Of a stretch of DNA of 45,084 nt, positions 14,950 to 26,875 are shown piece by piece. Positions within the stretch are counted from its first letter, which is position 1. Every line of letters starts with the position of its first letter. The notes beneath the pieces are model-generated. The model was given only the letters and a program-made list of their open reading frames with translations, was not told the origin of the DNA and searched no databases. This DNA is from Gemmatimonadota bacterium (GTDB taxonomy: Bacteria; Gemmatimonadota; Gemmatimonadetes; Gemmatimonadales; GWC2-71-9): assembly GCA_003221005.1 (NCBI GenBank), contig QHTZ01000069.1:1-45084 (forward strand), read 5' to 3'. The position numbers and the translations under genes are program-made.

Positions 14950-16638
14950 TCAGCGGATCCGCAGGACGTTCAGGCGTGGCACGACCGTTGCCTTCAGTAG
15001 CGCGCCGGTGGAGTCGCTGAACAGGACCGTGAACCCGGCCGCGCTGGGTCCCTGCAACGCGCGCTGGTACGCCGCACCGGAGCCCGTCCACATGACGCCT
15101 TTCACATTGATGCTCGGCCCCGCACTGCCAACTGCCACGAGCGGGAAGCTCGCGGGCAGCCTGGAGCTACAGGTGGCGTTCATCCGCGGGTACGCCGTGC
15201 GAAAGGCCCAGTGCTTGTACCGGAGGGCGGGGGGGGCCGTAAAGCCCGGAAGATCAGACACCCAGTTGGCGAGGGCCCATTCCTCCACTGTCTTCGCGAA
15301 CGCCTGCCCGGTCGCCTGCGTCACGTTCAGCGTGCCGGTCGACAGCGTCTGGTCGATCAGCCGCGTGAACGCAGCGGCTGCGGCGATCGTAGTGTCCGCC
15401 GCGAACCGGTCCACCAGGTAACGGACGAACAGCCAAGCATTCCCCCGCTCCGCCAGTCCACCGATCCCGCCCGTGTCGACAAGAGCGTGTAACCCCGGGT
15501 TCCCCCAGTACAATGCCGCGTTGTACAGATCTCCCAGGACGTGGCTGCAGAAGCGCACGCTGTCCAAGCCCCCCGTCCCCGCGAGGATCGCCCGCCCGCC
15601 AAGCTCCTCGGCGTAATGCGACATCCCCTCATTGAGCCACAGCGCTTCAGCCCGACCGCCCCGCAACAGCACGTGCTGGTTGTAGCTGATCATGTGCTGA
15701 AACTCGTGCACGAACGTCACCGGGACGACCCGCTTGATCTGGGAGTTGGGATGCGAGCAGCTCAGCGTGGCGCCCGAGTCCGCGATCATCGAGTAAAAGA
15801 GCTCTCCGTTGTTCCACATGGACGCGACGCTTGGGTCGATATCCGCCCCGAAGAAGAACCCCCCGATGTAGCCGGTCGCCAGGCAGTCCGACGCGCTCAC
15901 CAGCGTGTTGACCGCGTTGGTCATGAGCACGATCACGAGGCCGTTCCCGTCGATGTCCGATTCGCGTCCGAACGCGGTCGTGTCCGTGGCGTACAGCAGG
16001 GTGTCGAACACCGAGCGCAGCGTGTCGAGATCCTGCGTCGACAAGCCGTTCGGAGGCGCCGCGGCGTCCACGTAGATCGCAACGTGCTGCCCGACACTCC
16101 GGGCGATCGCCGTGACGTTGGTAGGGGGCAAGGCGTAGTTGGTGAGGCTCGACAGGACCTTGAACACCCGCTGGTTCCCAACAGTGTCTGGGCCAGACGT
16201 GAGCGCCGCCTGGGCACGCGCCCGGGGGGCGCCGGAGACGCCCGGATACGCTCGCGTCCGCTCCATCAGACGCAGCAGATTGTGGAACTGCTCGGCCGGC
16301 GACAACGGGGCGCCCTGGAGCAGCGCGGCGACCGGAGGTGCGGCCGTGAGGGGCTGGCCACCCGCCAGCTTGAAGCTCGACCTAAAGTTGGGAGCCTCGG
16401 CAGTCACCTGTGGCACCAGGAGGTACTCCGCCGAGTCCGTGGTGGACGCGTTCGCGGGGAAGCTCACGCACCCTGCCGTTGGCCCGGGGTCGATCGCCGT
16501 CGGTTGTCCCACGCTTAGCAAGAGCGCCGACACTCCGGAACGGCAGGCGGCCAGCTCCGGAGCGATCGGTGAACCCGCGCAGGCCGCTGCCAGCGCCGCC
16601 GCCCAGAGCCCGGCTGGTAACGCGTTCTTCCCCACCAT
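14950..16638 (-). CDS. Secreted HEFQH zinc metallopeptidase, paralogue B
   Basis: 562 residues; the ATG has a strong Shine-Dalgarno (AAGGAGGG). It is clearly homologous along its length to paralogue A: a signal with a lipobox-like cysteine (AALAAACAGS), FPANASTTDSAEYLLVPQ, VGQHVAIYVDAAAP, GRESDIDGNGLVIVLMTN, the active site TFVHEFQHMISYNQHV, NEGMSHYAEELGG and the C-terminal PRLNVLRIR. The HExxH plus downstream Glu predicts a zinc endopeptidase acting outside the cell. Adjacent cysteines (Cys in ASDCLATG and LSCSH) may pair. The two genes are tandem duplicates. A decayed 5' fragment of a third copy lies just upstream at 16726-16894, so the array was once at least three long. Confidence 0.86.
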   Translation of the reverse strand: MVGKNALPAGLWAAALAAACAGSPIAPELAACRSGVSALLLSVGQPTAIDPGPTAGCVSFPANASTTDSAEYLLVPQVTAEAPNFRSSFKLAGGQPLTAAPPVAALLQGAPLSPAEQFHNLLRLMERTRAYPGVSGAPRARAQAALTSGPDTVGNQRVFKVLSSLTNYALPPTNVTAIARSVGQHVAIYVDAAAPPNGLSTQDLDTLRSVFDTLLYATDTTAFGRESDIDGNGLVIVLMTNAVNTLVSASDCLATGYIGGFFFGADIDPSVASMWNNGELFYSMIADSGATLSCSHPNSQIKRVVPVTFVHEFQHMISYNQHVLLRGGRAEALWLNEGMSHYAEELGGRAILAGTGGLDSVRFCSHVLGDLYNAALYWGNPGLHALVDTGGIGGLAERGNAWLFVRYLVDRFAADTTIAAAAAFTRLIDQTLSTGTLNVTQATGQAFAKTVEEWALANWVSDLPGFTAPPALRYKHWAFRTAYPRMNATCSSRLPASFPLVAVGSAGPSINVKGVMWTGSGAAYQRALQGPSAAGFTVLFSDSTGALLKATVVPRLNVLRIR

Positions 16639-16653
16639 GCGACTCCCTCCTTG

Positions 16654-16668
16654 AGGTCATCTTGACCT
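16654..16668. promoter_or_regulatory. Short inverted repeat near the paralogue B start
   Basis: A perfect AGGTCA-TCT-TGACCT inverted repeat (6-bp arms, 3-base spacer) lies about 16 bases upstream of the start of paralogue B. Its inner side touches the Shine-Dalgarno. It could be an operator or a small mRNA hairpin. A single occurrence only. Confidence 0.25.
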
Positions 16669-16725
16669 GCCTAGCCGAGCCGGACGGCCCGGCCTGCCCA
16701 CTTGCCAAGCGCCTCGGCGTGTGGC

Positions 16726-16894
16726 CTAGGCGTTCGCCGGGAAGACCACGCGCCCTTGCGTGGGGACCGGATTGACTGCGGCATACTGCCCCACCCTGAA
16801 GCACGAGCAGGTAATACACGGGATTACAGACGGCCAATGGGGGACCCGTCACCCGGGCGGCGGAGGCCGCCAGCAGCCCCGACCACGGCCCCAT
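16726..16894 (-). pseudogene. Decayed 5' end of a third HEFQH metallopeptidase paralogue
   Basis: On the minus strand, an ATG at 16894 starts [11 protein letters not shown]...GPPLAVCNP...LLVLQ. After one frameshift near 16795 it continues VGQYAAVNPVPTQGR then VVFPANA, then a TAG at 16726. This aligns in order with paralogue A (RWSLLLVAACSS, PPAAFCPS, VLAMGKYAALQPVDGCVVFPANSS) and paralogue B (VGQPTAIDPGPTAGCVSFPANAS). The remaining ~500 codons are missing; no similarity is seen after the stop. The fragment overlaps, in another frame, the last ~24 codons of the antiporter gene, whose C-terminal tail therefore appears to be read from the remnant. Confidence 0.75.
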
Positions 16895-18200
16895 CTGCGA
16901 GCGTCACCGCGCCAACATCCGCGACCTCTTTGACGTCCCGCACGCGCACCAGGGCTCGACGGAAGCAGATCGGACCCACGACCTCATACACCGCAACCAT
17001 CGCGACCACCAACGCCTGGAGCGAAATCCCCCAGGCCGGAAACGCCAGCCGGGCTGCGGTCGCCAGCCCCAGCACGGCACCGGCCTGGGAGATAAGCCCC
17101 AGCCACCCCTCCCGCGCAAGGGCGAGCGTCACAACCGGGCTGCGTCCCGCCCACAGGGTGCCGTAGCGCAGCGCCACCGCCCGCAGTCCGGCGAGCAGCA
17201 GCACCCACGGCCAGAGATCGGCGAGCGCCTCAAGGCGGAACCCCGCCCCGGCGAGAAGAAACGTGACCGCGTAAACCGGGAGCGCCGCGCGGGCCAGCTC
17301 CGCGCGCAACCGCTCCGCCTCCTCCTGGATGACGCTCCCGACGTAGATCCCGGCGGCGAGCGCCACCAGCAGCGCTTCCCCCTGCAGAAAGCTAGCCACG
17401 ATCACTGGCACGAACGCCAGGGTGACGAGCACGAGCGCGGCATCTCGCCTGACCAGCCTGAGGTATTGCGAAATGAACGCTCCCAGCGCCACGCCGACGG
17501 CGAGCGATCCGGCCAACCGCGCCAGCGCCGCTGCACCCACGCCCAGATGGACTGCACCGGCACTGCCCCCGATCCGCGCGACCGCCAGGACCAGAGCCAG
17601 GAGGACAATCAAGACGACATCCTTCACGATCGTCACGCCGAGCACGGCTCGGGCGAACGGCCCACGCGCGTCGAGCTCGTCCATGAGCGCGAGCGTCACC
17701 ACGGGGGAGGACGCGACTGCGATGGTGCCCAGCGCCAGCGCCACAGCCAGGGCATTACCAAATGGCTGATGCACGGTGAGCGGGAACCACGGGCTGACGC
17801 TGAGCGTCACCAGGGTTACCGCGGCGAACGGGAACGCGATCGTACCACCGGCGAGGCGGCCGAGCGCCGCGCGCTCCGCGCGCAGTGTAGCGAGCGGCAC
17901 CAGACTTCCGGCCGCAAACGCGATGAGCGCCGTGCACGCGTCGCCGACGAAGCCGAGGGCGGCTACCTCGTCCGCGCGCACCAGGTTCAGCCACGCGGGG
18001 CCGGCGCACAATCCGAGCAGTACGAACGCCGTGATCCGCGGCAGCCGCGCCCGGCGCGCAACCTCACCGGCCGGCCACGCGGCGACGAGCAGGAACCCGA
18101 GCGCGAGTGCGGCTCGTGCAGCGACCGGGCTCGCTGCGGTGAGGCGATGAAAAAGGGCCATCATCAGGCCCAGTGCGAAAAAACCCGCGACCCACCGCAT
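16824..18200 (-). CDS. Cation/proton antiporter (CPA2-type)
   Basis: 458 residues from the ATG at 18200. About twelve hydrophobic helices fill the protein. The sodium/hydrogen exchanger fold is suggested by [15 protein letters not shown] near helix 3, by [41 protein letters not shown] in the core (an Asp-containing ion-binding helix) and by [21 protein letters not shown] in the last third. No RCK/TrkA nucleotide-binding domain follows; the soluble tail is only about 35 residues. The last ~24 codons are read through DNA derived from a metallopeptidase remnant, so the original stop was probably changed. The promoter TTGTCA-18-TATTTT is six bases from the ATG (leaderless) and shares its -35 region with hisIE. 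Confidence 0.85.
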   Translation of the reverse strand: MRWVAGFFALGLMMALFHRLTAASPVAARAALALGFLLVAAWPAGEVARRARLPRITAFVLLGLCAGPAWLNLVRADEVAALGFVGDACTALIAFAAGSLVPLATLRAERAALGRLAGGTIAFPFAAVTLVTLSVSPWFPLTVHQPFGNALAVALALGTIAVASSPVVTLALMDELDARGPFARAVLGVTIVKDVVLIVLLALVLAVARIGGSAGAVHLGVGAAALARLAGSLAVGVALGAFISQYLRLVRRDAALVLVTLAFVPVIVASFLQGEALLVALAAGIYVGSVIQEEAERLRAELARAALPVYAVTFLLAGAGFRLEALADLWPWVLLLAGLRAVALRYGTLWAGRSPVVTLALAREGWLGLISQAGAVLGLATAARLAFPAWGISLQALVVAMVAVYEVVGPICFRRALVRVRDVKEVADVGAVTLADGAVVGAAGGLRRPGDGSPIGRL

Positions 18201-18206
18201 GGCGCG

Positions 18207-18236
18207 AAAATATGCGTGCGCGCGCGCTTTTGACAA
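18207..18236 (-). promoter_or_regulatory. Antiporter promoter, leaderless, sharing its -35 with hisIE
   Basis: Minus strand: -35 TTGTCA at 18231-18236, 18-base spacer, -10 TATTTT at 18207-18212, then six bases to the ATG. The -35 overlaps the hisIE -35 on the opposite strand by five bases. Confidence 0.6.
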
Positions 18237-18258
18237 TGCAGGGGAGCGCCGATATCTT
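18230..18258 (+). promoter_or_regulatory. hisIE promoter, leaderless
   Basis: -35 TTGACA at 18230-18235 (perfect), 17-base spacer, -10 TATCTT at 18253-18258. The expected start of transcription is at or next to the GTG at 18265. It overlaps the antiporter promoter, so RNA polymerase should not be able to occupy both at once. Confidence 0.7.
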
Positions 18259-18264
18259 GACCAA

Positions 18265-18867
18265 GTGATCGCCGAAAATTGGATTGAGGCCGTGCACTTC
18301 GGGGACGATGGACTCGTCCCCGTCGTCGCTCAGAGCAGCCTGTCGGGCGAAGTCCTGATGGTCGCGTACGCCGACCGCGCAGCGTTGCAGCGCACCCGCG
18401 ACACCGGGCTCGCCCACTACCACAGCCGCAGCCGCGGCGTGCTCTGGAAAAAGGGCGAGACCTCCGGGCACAAGCAGGAGGTGCAGGAGGTGCGGGTGGA
18501 CTGCGACGGCGACGCCGTGCTCTACGTGGTGCGCCAGCACGGCCCCGCCTGCCACACGGGAGCGCCCACGTGCTTCGGCGAGCCGACGGGGGGCGTGCTG
18601 ACGCGGCTCGCCGGCATCGTGTCACAACGCGCGCGCACGCGCCCCGCCGGCTCGTACACCGCGCGCCTGCTCGAGGACGGCATCGCGAAGATCGCCCAGA
18701 AGGTGGGGGAGGAAGCGGTGGAGACCGTCGTGGCGGCGACGAGCGAGGACGCGGCGCGCCTCACGAACGAGGCGGCGGATCTCCTGTATCACCTGCTGGT
18801 GCTGCTCGAGGCGAAGCGCTTGCCGCTCGACTGCGTCTTCGAGGAGCTCGAGCGGCGAGCCCGGTAG
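18265..18867 (+). CDS. hisIE: Bifunctional phosphoribosyl-AMP cyclohydrolase / phosphoribosyl-ATP pyrophosphatase
   Basis: 200 residues, a normal HisIE length; the GTG start gives [23 protein letters not shown], the usual N-terminus. It catalyses the second and third steps of histidine biosynthesis. HisI part (1-~105): [28 protein letters not shown], and the metal ligands in [11 protein letters not shown] and [12 protein letters not shown]. HisE part (~118-200): [26 protein letters not shown] and [16 protein letters not shown], with the MazG-like helical E-rich metal site. The rest of the his pathway is not in the window, and the gene is followed directly by dnaE, an unusual neighbour. There is no Shine-Dalgarno before the GTG, in line with a leaderless transcript. 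Confidence 0.95.
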   Translation: MIAENWIEAVHFGDDGLVPVVAQSSLSGEVLMVAYADRAALQRTRDTGLAHYHSRSRGVLWKKGETSGHKQEVQEVRVDCDGDAVLYVVRQHGPACHTGAPTCFGEPTGGVLTRLAGIVSQRARTRPAGSYTARLLEDGIAKIAQKVGEEAVETVVAATSEDAARLTNEAADLLYHLLVLLEAKRLPLDCVFEELERRAR

Positions 18868-18872
18868 CAGCG

Positions 18873-22331
<3,459 letters not shown>

Positions 22332-22335
22332 CGCG

Positions 22336-23295
22336 ATGGCGACCCACACCCTGGAGTTCGAGCGCCCACTGCTCGAGCTCGAGCGCCAGATCGAGGAGCT
22401 GAAGCGCGTCGCCGGTGAAACCGCGGTGGACGTCTCCAAGGAGATCGTCCCGCTCGAGCGCAAGCTCGCGGAGCTGCGCCAGGAGATCTACCGCTCGCTC
22501 ACGCCGATGCAGCGGGTCCAGGTGGCGCGCCACCCGAAGCGGCCTTACACCCTCGACTACCTCCGCACCGTGTTCACCGACTTCGTGGAGCTGCACGGCG
22601 ACCGCCTGTACCGCGACGATCCCGCCATCGTGGGAGGGTGGGCGCGGCTCGACGGAGCGAGCGTCATGGTGATCGGGCACCAGAAAGGGCGGGACACGAA
22701 GGAGAACCTGCGGCGCAACTTCGGGATGGCCCACCCCGAGGGATACCGCAAGGCACTGCGTCTCATGCGGCTCGCGGAGAAGTTCGGCGCGCCGGTGGTG
22801 ACGCTCGTGGACACGCCGGGGGCGTACCCGGGGTTGGGCGCCGAGGAGCGGGGCCAGGCCGAAGCGATTGCCCGCAACCTGCTCGAGATGTCGGGGCTGC
22901 GCACGCCGATCGTCACGGCCGTAATCGGCGAGGGGGGGTCGGGGGGAGCGCTCGCGGTGGGGCTCGCGGACCGCGTCATCATGCTCGAGAACTCCGTGTA
23001 CTCGGTGATCTCGCCCGAGGGGTGCGCCGCGATCCTGTGGAAGGACGCGAGCCAGCGCGAGCGCGCCGCTGAGGCCCTCAAGCTCACGGCGGAGGACCTG
23101 CTCGACCTGGGCGTGATCGATGAGATCGTCCCCGAGCCGCCGGGCGGGGCGCACGCCGATCCGGAGGCAGCCGCCCAGGCGCTCGAGGAATCCTTGCGCC
23201 GCCACGTGCGGCAGCTCCGCAAGCTGAAGATCGAGAAGCTGCTGGCCCGACGCGAGGAGAAGTACCTTTCGATGGGTGCGCTCAGCGAGAAGTGA
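22336..23295 (+). CDS. accA: Acetyl-CoA carboxylase carboxyltransferase, alpha subunit
   Basis: 319 residues, the same length as the Escherichia coli protein. With AccD it transfers the carboxyl group from biotin to acetyl-CoA in fatty-acid synthesis. The N-terminal helical region ([18 protein letters not shown]) precedes the crotonase-fold domain with [80 protein letters not shown] and the oxyanion-type [34 protein letters not shown] is also diagnostic. No zinc finger is present, as expected because it resides in AccD. It lies four bases after dnaE and one base before the RicT-like gene, a compact housekeeping operon. Confidence 0.97.
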   Translation: MATHTLEFERPLLELERQIEELKRVAGETAVDVSKEIVPLERKLAELRQEIYRSLTPMQRVQVARHPKRPYTLDYLRTVFTDFVELHGDRLYRDDPAIVGGWARLDGASVMVIGHQKGRDTKENLRRNFGMAHPEGYRKALRLMRLAEKFGAPVVTLVDTPGAYPGLGAEERGQAEAIARNLLEMSGLRTPIVTAVIGEGGSGGALAVGLADRVIMLENSVYSVISPEGCAAILWKDASQRERAAEALKLTAEDLLDLGVIDEIVPEPPGGAHADPEAAAQALEESLRRHVRQLRKLKIEKLLARREEKYLSMGALSEK

Positions 23296-23296
23296 C

Positions 23297-24160
23297 GTGA
23301 CCGCGGTCGTGGAAGTCCGGTTCAAGGGGAACCGCAAGGAGTATTTCGGCTGGTCGGCCGACCAACCGCTCGCCGTCCAGGACCCCGTGATCGTCGAGGT
23401 GGACCGGGGCGAGGACTTCGGGCGGGTCTCCGCGACGGGCGACCTCGCGGTGCGCAAGTGCGGCGGGGGGTGTCACGGCTGCTCGCTCGCCGCGCCCACA
23501 CCGGTGCTGACCCCCGAGCGCCAGATCGTGCGGCGCGCCAGCGTCGACGAGGTCCGCATCGCCGACGCGCTGCGGGCCGAGGAGGAGGCGGTGCGGCTGA
23601 AGGTCACCGACCGCGCCCGCAAGCACGATCTCGCGCTCAAGGTCTCCGACGCGGAGTGGCAGTGGGACCGCCGCAAGTTGACGATCTACTTCACGGCGGA
23701 GCAGCGGGTGGACTTCCGCGCGCTGGTGCGTGATCTCGCGAGTCTGTTCCGCGCGCGCATCGAGCTGCGCCAGATCGGCGCGCGGGATGAGGCGAAACGG
23801 CTCGACGGCGTGGGGCGCTGCGGGCGGCAGTACTGCTGCTCGAGCTGGCTCCCCGAGCTCCGCCCCGTGAGCCTGTCGCTCGCCAAGGACCAGCGCCTGT
23901 CGCTCAATCCCTCGCAGATCTCCGGCGGCTGCGGCCGGCTGTTGTGCTGTCTGCGCTATGAGCACGACTTCTACGTGTCCACGCGCCGGCGGTTCCCCAA
24001 GGAGGGAAGGGTCGTCCGCACCGGTGCCGGCGTGGAGCGCGTGCTCGCCGTGGACATCTTCCGCGAACAGGTGACGTTGCGGGCCGAAGATGGCGGGGGC
24101 AGCGCGCGCGTCGTGCCGCTCGCGCAGTTCCAAGCGGAGCTCGAGCGCGCCGGTGCCTAA
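23297..24160 (+). CDS. PSP1-domain protein, RicT/YaaT-like
   Basis: 287 residues from the GTG one base after the accA stop. The PSP1 family includes Bacillus RicT (YaaT), part of the Fe-S RicA-RicF-RicT complex that affects RNase Y-dependent mRNA processing. Visible family features: EVRFKGNRKEYFG start, conserved cysteines Cys55/Cys59/Cys62 in KCGGGCHGC, the RARKHDLALKVSDAEWQWDRRKLTIYFTA region, then DGVGRCGRQYCCSSWL and SGGCGRLLCCLRYEHDFY. The cysteine pattern supports Fe-S or zinc binding. Its place between accA and metG and the short overlap with metG suggest constitutive co-expression. RicA/RicF are not in the window, so the exact role is uncertain. Confidence 0.88.
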   Translation: MTAVVEVRFKGNRKEYFGWSADQPLAVQDPVIVEVDRGEDFGRVSATGDLAVRKCGGGCHGCSLAAPTPVLTPERQIVRRASVDEVRIADALRAEEEAVRLKVTDRARKHDLALKVSDAEWQWDRRKLTIYFTAEQRVDFRALVRDLASLFRARIELRQIGARDEAKRLDGVGRCGRQYCCSSWLPELRPVSLSLAKDQRLSLNPSQISGGCGRLLCCLRYEHDFYVSTRRRFPKEGRVVRTGAGVERVLAVDIFREQVTLRAEDGGGSARVVPLAQFQAELERAGA

Positions 24161-25700
24161 GTTCTACCTCACAACCGCCATCGACTACTCGAACGGCGAT
24201 CCGCACGTCGGCCACGCCCTCGAGAAGATCGGCGCGGATTGCATCGCCCGCTACCGGCGGCTGCGCGGCGACTCCGTCCACTTCGTCATGGGGATGGACG
24301 AGCACAGCCAGTCGGTCATCCAGGCCGCCGCCCGCGTCCAGGTGACGCCGCAGGCGTGGGTGGACCGCATGGCCGACACCTTCAAGCAGTATTGGGAGCG
24401 CCTGCGTTGCAGCAACGACGACTGGATCCGGACCACGGAGCCGCGCCACGCGCGGGCCGTGTCCGCGCTGCTGCAACGCATCCAGCAGGGGCACCCCGAC
24501 GATTTGTTCGAGGCGGAGTACGAAGGGCTGTACTGCACCGGCTGCGAGGAGTTCAAGACCGAGTCGCAGATCGCGAACGGCCACTGCATCGAGCACCCTA
24601 CCCTCGAGCTGATCCGGACCAAGGAGCGCAATCACTTCTTCCGGTTGAGCGCGTATCGCGACGCCGTGCTCGAGCGCGTCCGCTCGGGGAGCCTCGCCGT
24701 CGAGCCGGAGATTCGTCGCAACGAGATCCTGCGGCTGCTCGAGGCAGGACTCCAGGACATCTCGATCTCGCGACAGCGGCAGACGTGGGGCGTGCCCTTC
24801 CCCGGTGACCCGCAGCAGACCGTGTATGTCTGGTTCGACGCCCTCATCAACTACCTCTCGGCGACGGGATTCCCGGACTCGCGGTACGAGCGGCTGTGGC
24901 CCGCGGACCTGCACGTGATCGGGAAGGGCATCACCCGCTTCCATTGTGTGATCTGGCCCGCGATGCTCCTCGCCGCCGAGCTCCCCGTCCCCCGCAGCGT
25001 GTGGGCGCACGGCTACGTGCAATGGTCGGGCGCCAAGCTGAGCAAGACCGCCGGGACGGCGGTAAGCCTCGACGGAGCGATCGAGCGGCACGGCGCCGAC
25101 GCGCTGCGGTACTTCCTGCTGCGCGAGATCGGCTTTGCCGGCGACGGCGACTTCACCTGGGAGCGCTTCGACGCGCGCTACACCGCGGACCTCGCCGACA
25201 CCCTCGGCAACCTCGTGTCGCGCTCGCTCTCGATGATCCGCCGCTACCGAGAGGGCGCCGTTCCGCGCGACCCGCGCGGCTTCGACACGCCGCTCGAGCA
25301 GGCGGGCCGTGACGCGCTCGCGGCGTATGGCCGCGCGATGGACGCCTACGCGCTCCAGGAGGGCGCGGCGGAAGTGATCGGTCTCGCGACGCGAGCGAAC
25401 CGGTACGTCGAGGAGACCGCGCCGTGGAAACTCGCCAAGGAGAAGAAGCAGGCGGACCTCGACTCGGTGCTCGCAAACCTGGCGCGCACCGTCGCGCGGC
25501 TTGCGGGGCTGGCCCAGCCGTTTCTCCCCGCGACCGCGGAAACGATCTGGGGCCTGCTCGCGATGGGCGGGCCCCTGGGCGACGTCCGCTGGGCGGGGCT
25601 GGCCGACCTCCCGGTGGAGGGGCGGCACGTCGCCCCGCCGCCGATCCTGTTCCCCAAGCCGAGCAGCGACGCTCTTCCTGCCCAAAACGTCGTGACGTAG
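24153..25700 (+). CDS. metG: Methionyl-tRNA synthetase
   Basis: 515 residues from a GTG that overlaps the end of the RicT-like gene. It charges tRNA-Met. The HIGH motif appears as HVGH (18-21), in TTAIDYSNGDPHVGHA. The connective peptide carries one zinc-type knuckle (YCTGCEEFK). The KMSKS loop is the variant KLSKT (295-299). VWFDALINYLSATG, ADLHVIGKGITRFHCVIWPA and the anticodon-binding helices (ADTLGNLVSRSLSMI, RANRYVEETAPWKLAK) fit the short form without the C-terminal tRNA-binding dimerisation domain. The frame is open ~21 codons upstream, but that part overlaps RicT and lacks family similarity. Confidence 0.96.
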   Translation: MPKFYLTTAIDYSNGDPHVGHALEKIGADCIARYRRLRGDSVHFVMGMDEHSQSVIQAAARVQVTPQAWVDRMADTFKQYWERLRCSNDDWIRTTEPRHARAVSALLQRIQQGHPDDLFEAEYEGLYCTGCEEFKTESQIANGHCIEHPTLELIRTKERNHFFRLSAYRDAVLERVRSGSLAVEPEIRRNEILRLLEAGLQDISISRQRQTWGVPFPGDPQQTVYVWFDALINYLSATGFPDSRYERLWPADLHVIGKGITRFHCVIWPAMLLAAELPVPRSVWAHGYVQWSGAKLSKTAGTAVSLDGAIERHGADALRYFLLREIGFAGDGDFTWERFDARYTADLADTLGNLVSRSLSMIRRYREGAVPRDPRGFDTPLEQAGRDALAAYGRAMDAYALQEGAAEVIGLATRANRYVEETAPWKLAKEKKQADLDSVLANLARTVARLAGLAQPFLPATAETIWGLLAMGGPLGDVRWAGLADLPVEGRHVAPPPILFPKPSSDALPAQNVVT

Positions 25701-25716
25701 CTCACGCCGGCCCGTG

Positions 25717-25745
25717 TTGACGGCCTCGAGGGCGTATCCTATTAT
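25717..25745 (+). promoter_or_regulatory. Promoter of the M23 peptidase gene
   Basis: -35 TTGACG (25717-25722), 17-base spacer, -10 TATTAT (25740-25745). This leaves a leader of about 87 bases before the ATG at 25840. It separates this gene from the dnaE-metG operon. Confidence 0.7.
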
Positions 25746-25839
25746 TGCAGTCCCTTCGGGGTACCGGACCCAACGCCCTGTCCGGATGTAGGTTGCCGCA
25801 GAGCCCGATCAACGTTGGACACGAGGTGTTCGAGCACCG

Positions 25840-26778
25840 ATGCGCAAGCGTGCGGAGCGCCGCTGGACGGTGATGTTGGTGCCGCATGGCTCGGGCTCCT
25901 CCCGCGCCGTCGAAGTGTCGCACACTCTGATGAAGAGCCTCATGGGGATCGGGGGCGTGCTCGTGCTCCTCGTCGTCGTGCTCGGCGTGACGGCGATCGT
26001 GCGCGGCGTGAACATCACGCGCAACCGCGCGCTCGAGCGCGAGAACCGCGTGCTCGGCGACGAGGTCCAACGGATGCGCGAGCGCCTCGTCGGGCTGCGT
26101 GACACCATCAGCTCGATCGGCCAGCGCGAGCAGGAGCTGCGTCTCCTCGCGGGGCTGAACCCGATCGACCCCGGCGTCCAGCAGGGCGGCATCGGCGGTC
26201 CGTCGGGCACCTGGTTGGAGCGCGACACGCTCGCGGCACTCGGCGCGGACGGGCAGCATGCGCTCGCCGCGCGCATGGACATGGACGGGCTGATCCGCCG
26301 CGCCAACATCCTGGTCCGCTCGGTGAGCGAGGCCTATGACTCGCTGCACAGCCACCAGGCGCGCTTCGCCGCCACGCCGTCGATCATGCCCACCAAGGGA
26401 TGGCTCTCGAGCGCCTTCGCGGCCGAGCGCGTGCACCCCATCCTGCACCTGGCCCGCCCGCACGAGGGCATCGACGTCTCCGCACCGATGGGCGCCGAGA
26501 TCGAGGCACCTGCCTCGGGGATCGTCGCCGACGTCAGGTGGGAAGAGGGTTACGGCAACCTGCTCACGATCGACCACGGCTACGGCCTGGTGACCCGCTA
26601 CGCACACTGCTCCAAGATCCTCGTGGCGCGCGGGCAGCGGGTGAAGCGCGGGCAGAAGATCGCGCTCGTCGGCTCGACCGGATTGTCCACCGGTCCTCAC
26701 GTTCACTACGAGGTGTGGGTGAACGGCAAGCCGGTGGATCCGAAGAAGTTTGTGCTGCCGGATGCGATCGTAGACTAG
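25840..26778 (+). CDS. Membrane-anchored M23 (LytM-type) peptidase
   Basis: 312 residues. A basic N-terminus is followed by a transmembrane helix at about 36-56 and a coiled-coil stretch at about 62-100 (RALERENRVLGDEVQRMRER). The periplasmic C-terminal domain is M23. Zinc ligands are all present: His208 and Asp212 in RPHEGIDVSAP, and His289 in GPHVHYEVW, with His287 as the catalytic histidine. Other motifs: GIVADVRWEEGYGNLLTIDH and GYGLVTRYAHCSKI. Such proteins cut peptidoglycan cross-links or activate amidases during growth and division. A strong promoter of its own precedes it, and an inverted word array begins at its stop codon. Confidence 0.93.
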   Translation: MRKRAERRWTVMLVPHGSGSSRAVEVSHTLMKSLMGIGGVLVLLVVVLGVTAIVRGVNITRNRALERENRVLGDEVQRMRERLVGLRDTISSIGQREQELRLLAGLNPIDPGVQQGGIGGPSGTWLERDTLAALGADGQHALAARMDMDGLIRRANILVRSVSEAYDSLHSHQARFAATPSIMPTKGWLSSAFAAERVHPILHLARPHEGIDVSAPMGAEIEAPASGIVADVRWEEGYGNLLTIDHGYGLVTRYAHCSKILVARGQRVKRGQKIALVGSTGLSTGPHVHYEVWVNGKPVDPKKFVLPDAIVD

Positions 26779-26870
26779 GCGGCAACAGGCGGCAGAGGAC
26801 GGCAAAGGGCGGCAAGCGCAACTGCGCTTGTCGCCCTTCTCATTGCCGCCCTATGCCGCCCGTGCCGCCT
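26778..26870. repeat. ggcggca inverted word array between convergent genes
   Basis: The left arm has four decamer-like words (ggcggcaaca, ggcggcagag and variants). The right arm, 26824-26870, is the complementary array. The centre is a perfect 7-bp hairpin, aagcgca/tgcgctt, with a 2-base loop. It occupies the whole gap between the stop codon of the M23 gene and that of the DUF4397-like gene. It may serve as a bidirectional terminator, though there is no proper T-run. Confidence 0.8.
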
Positions 26871-26875
26871 TTGTT

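Noticed and set aside
12391..16638. A complete type IX secretion system
   Set aside because: Only a PorV-like barrel is present; no porK/L/M/N, sov or signature C-terminal domain could be confirmed in the window.
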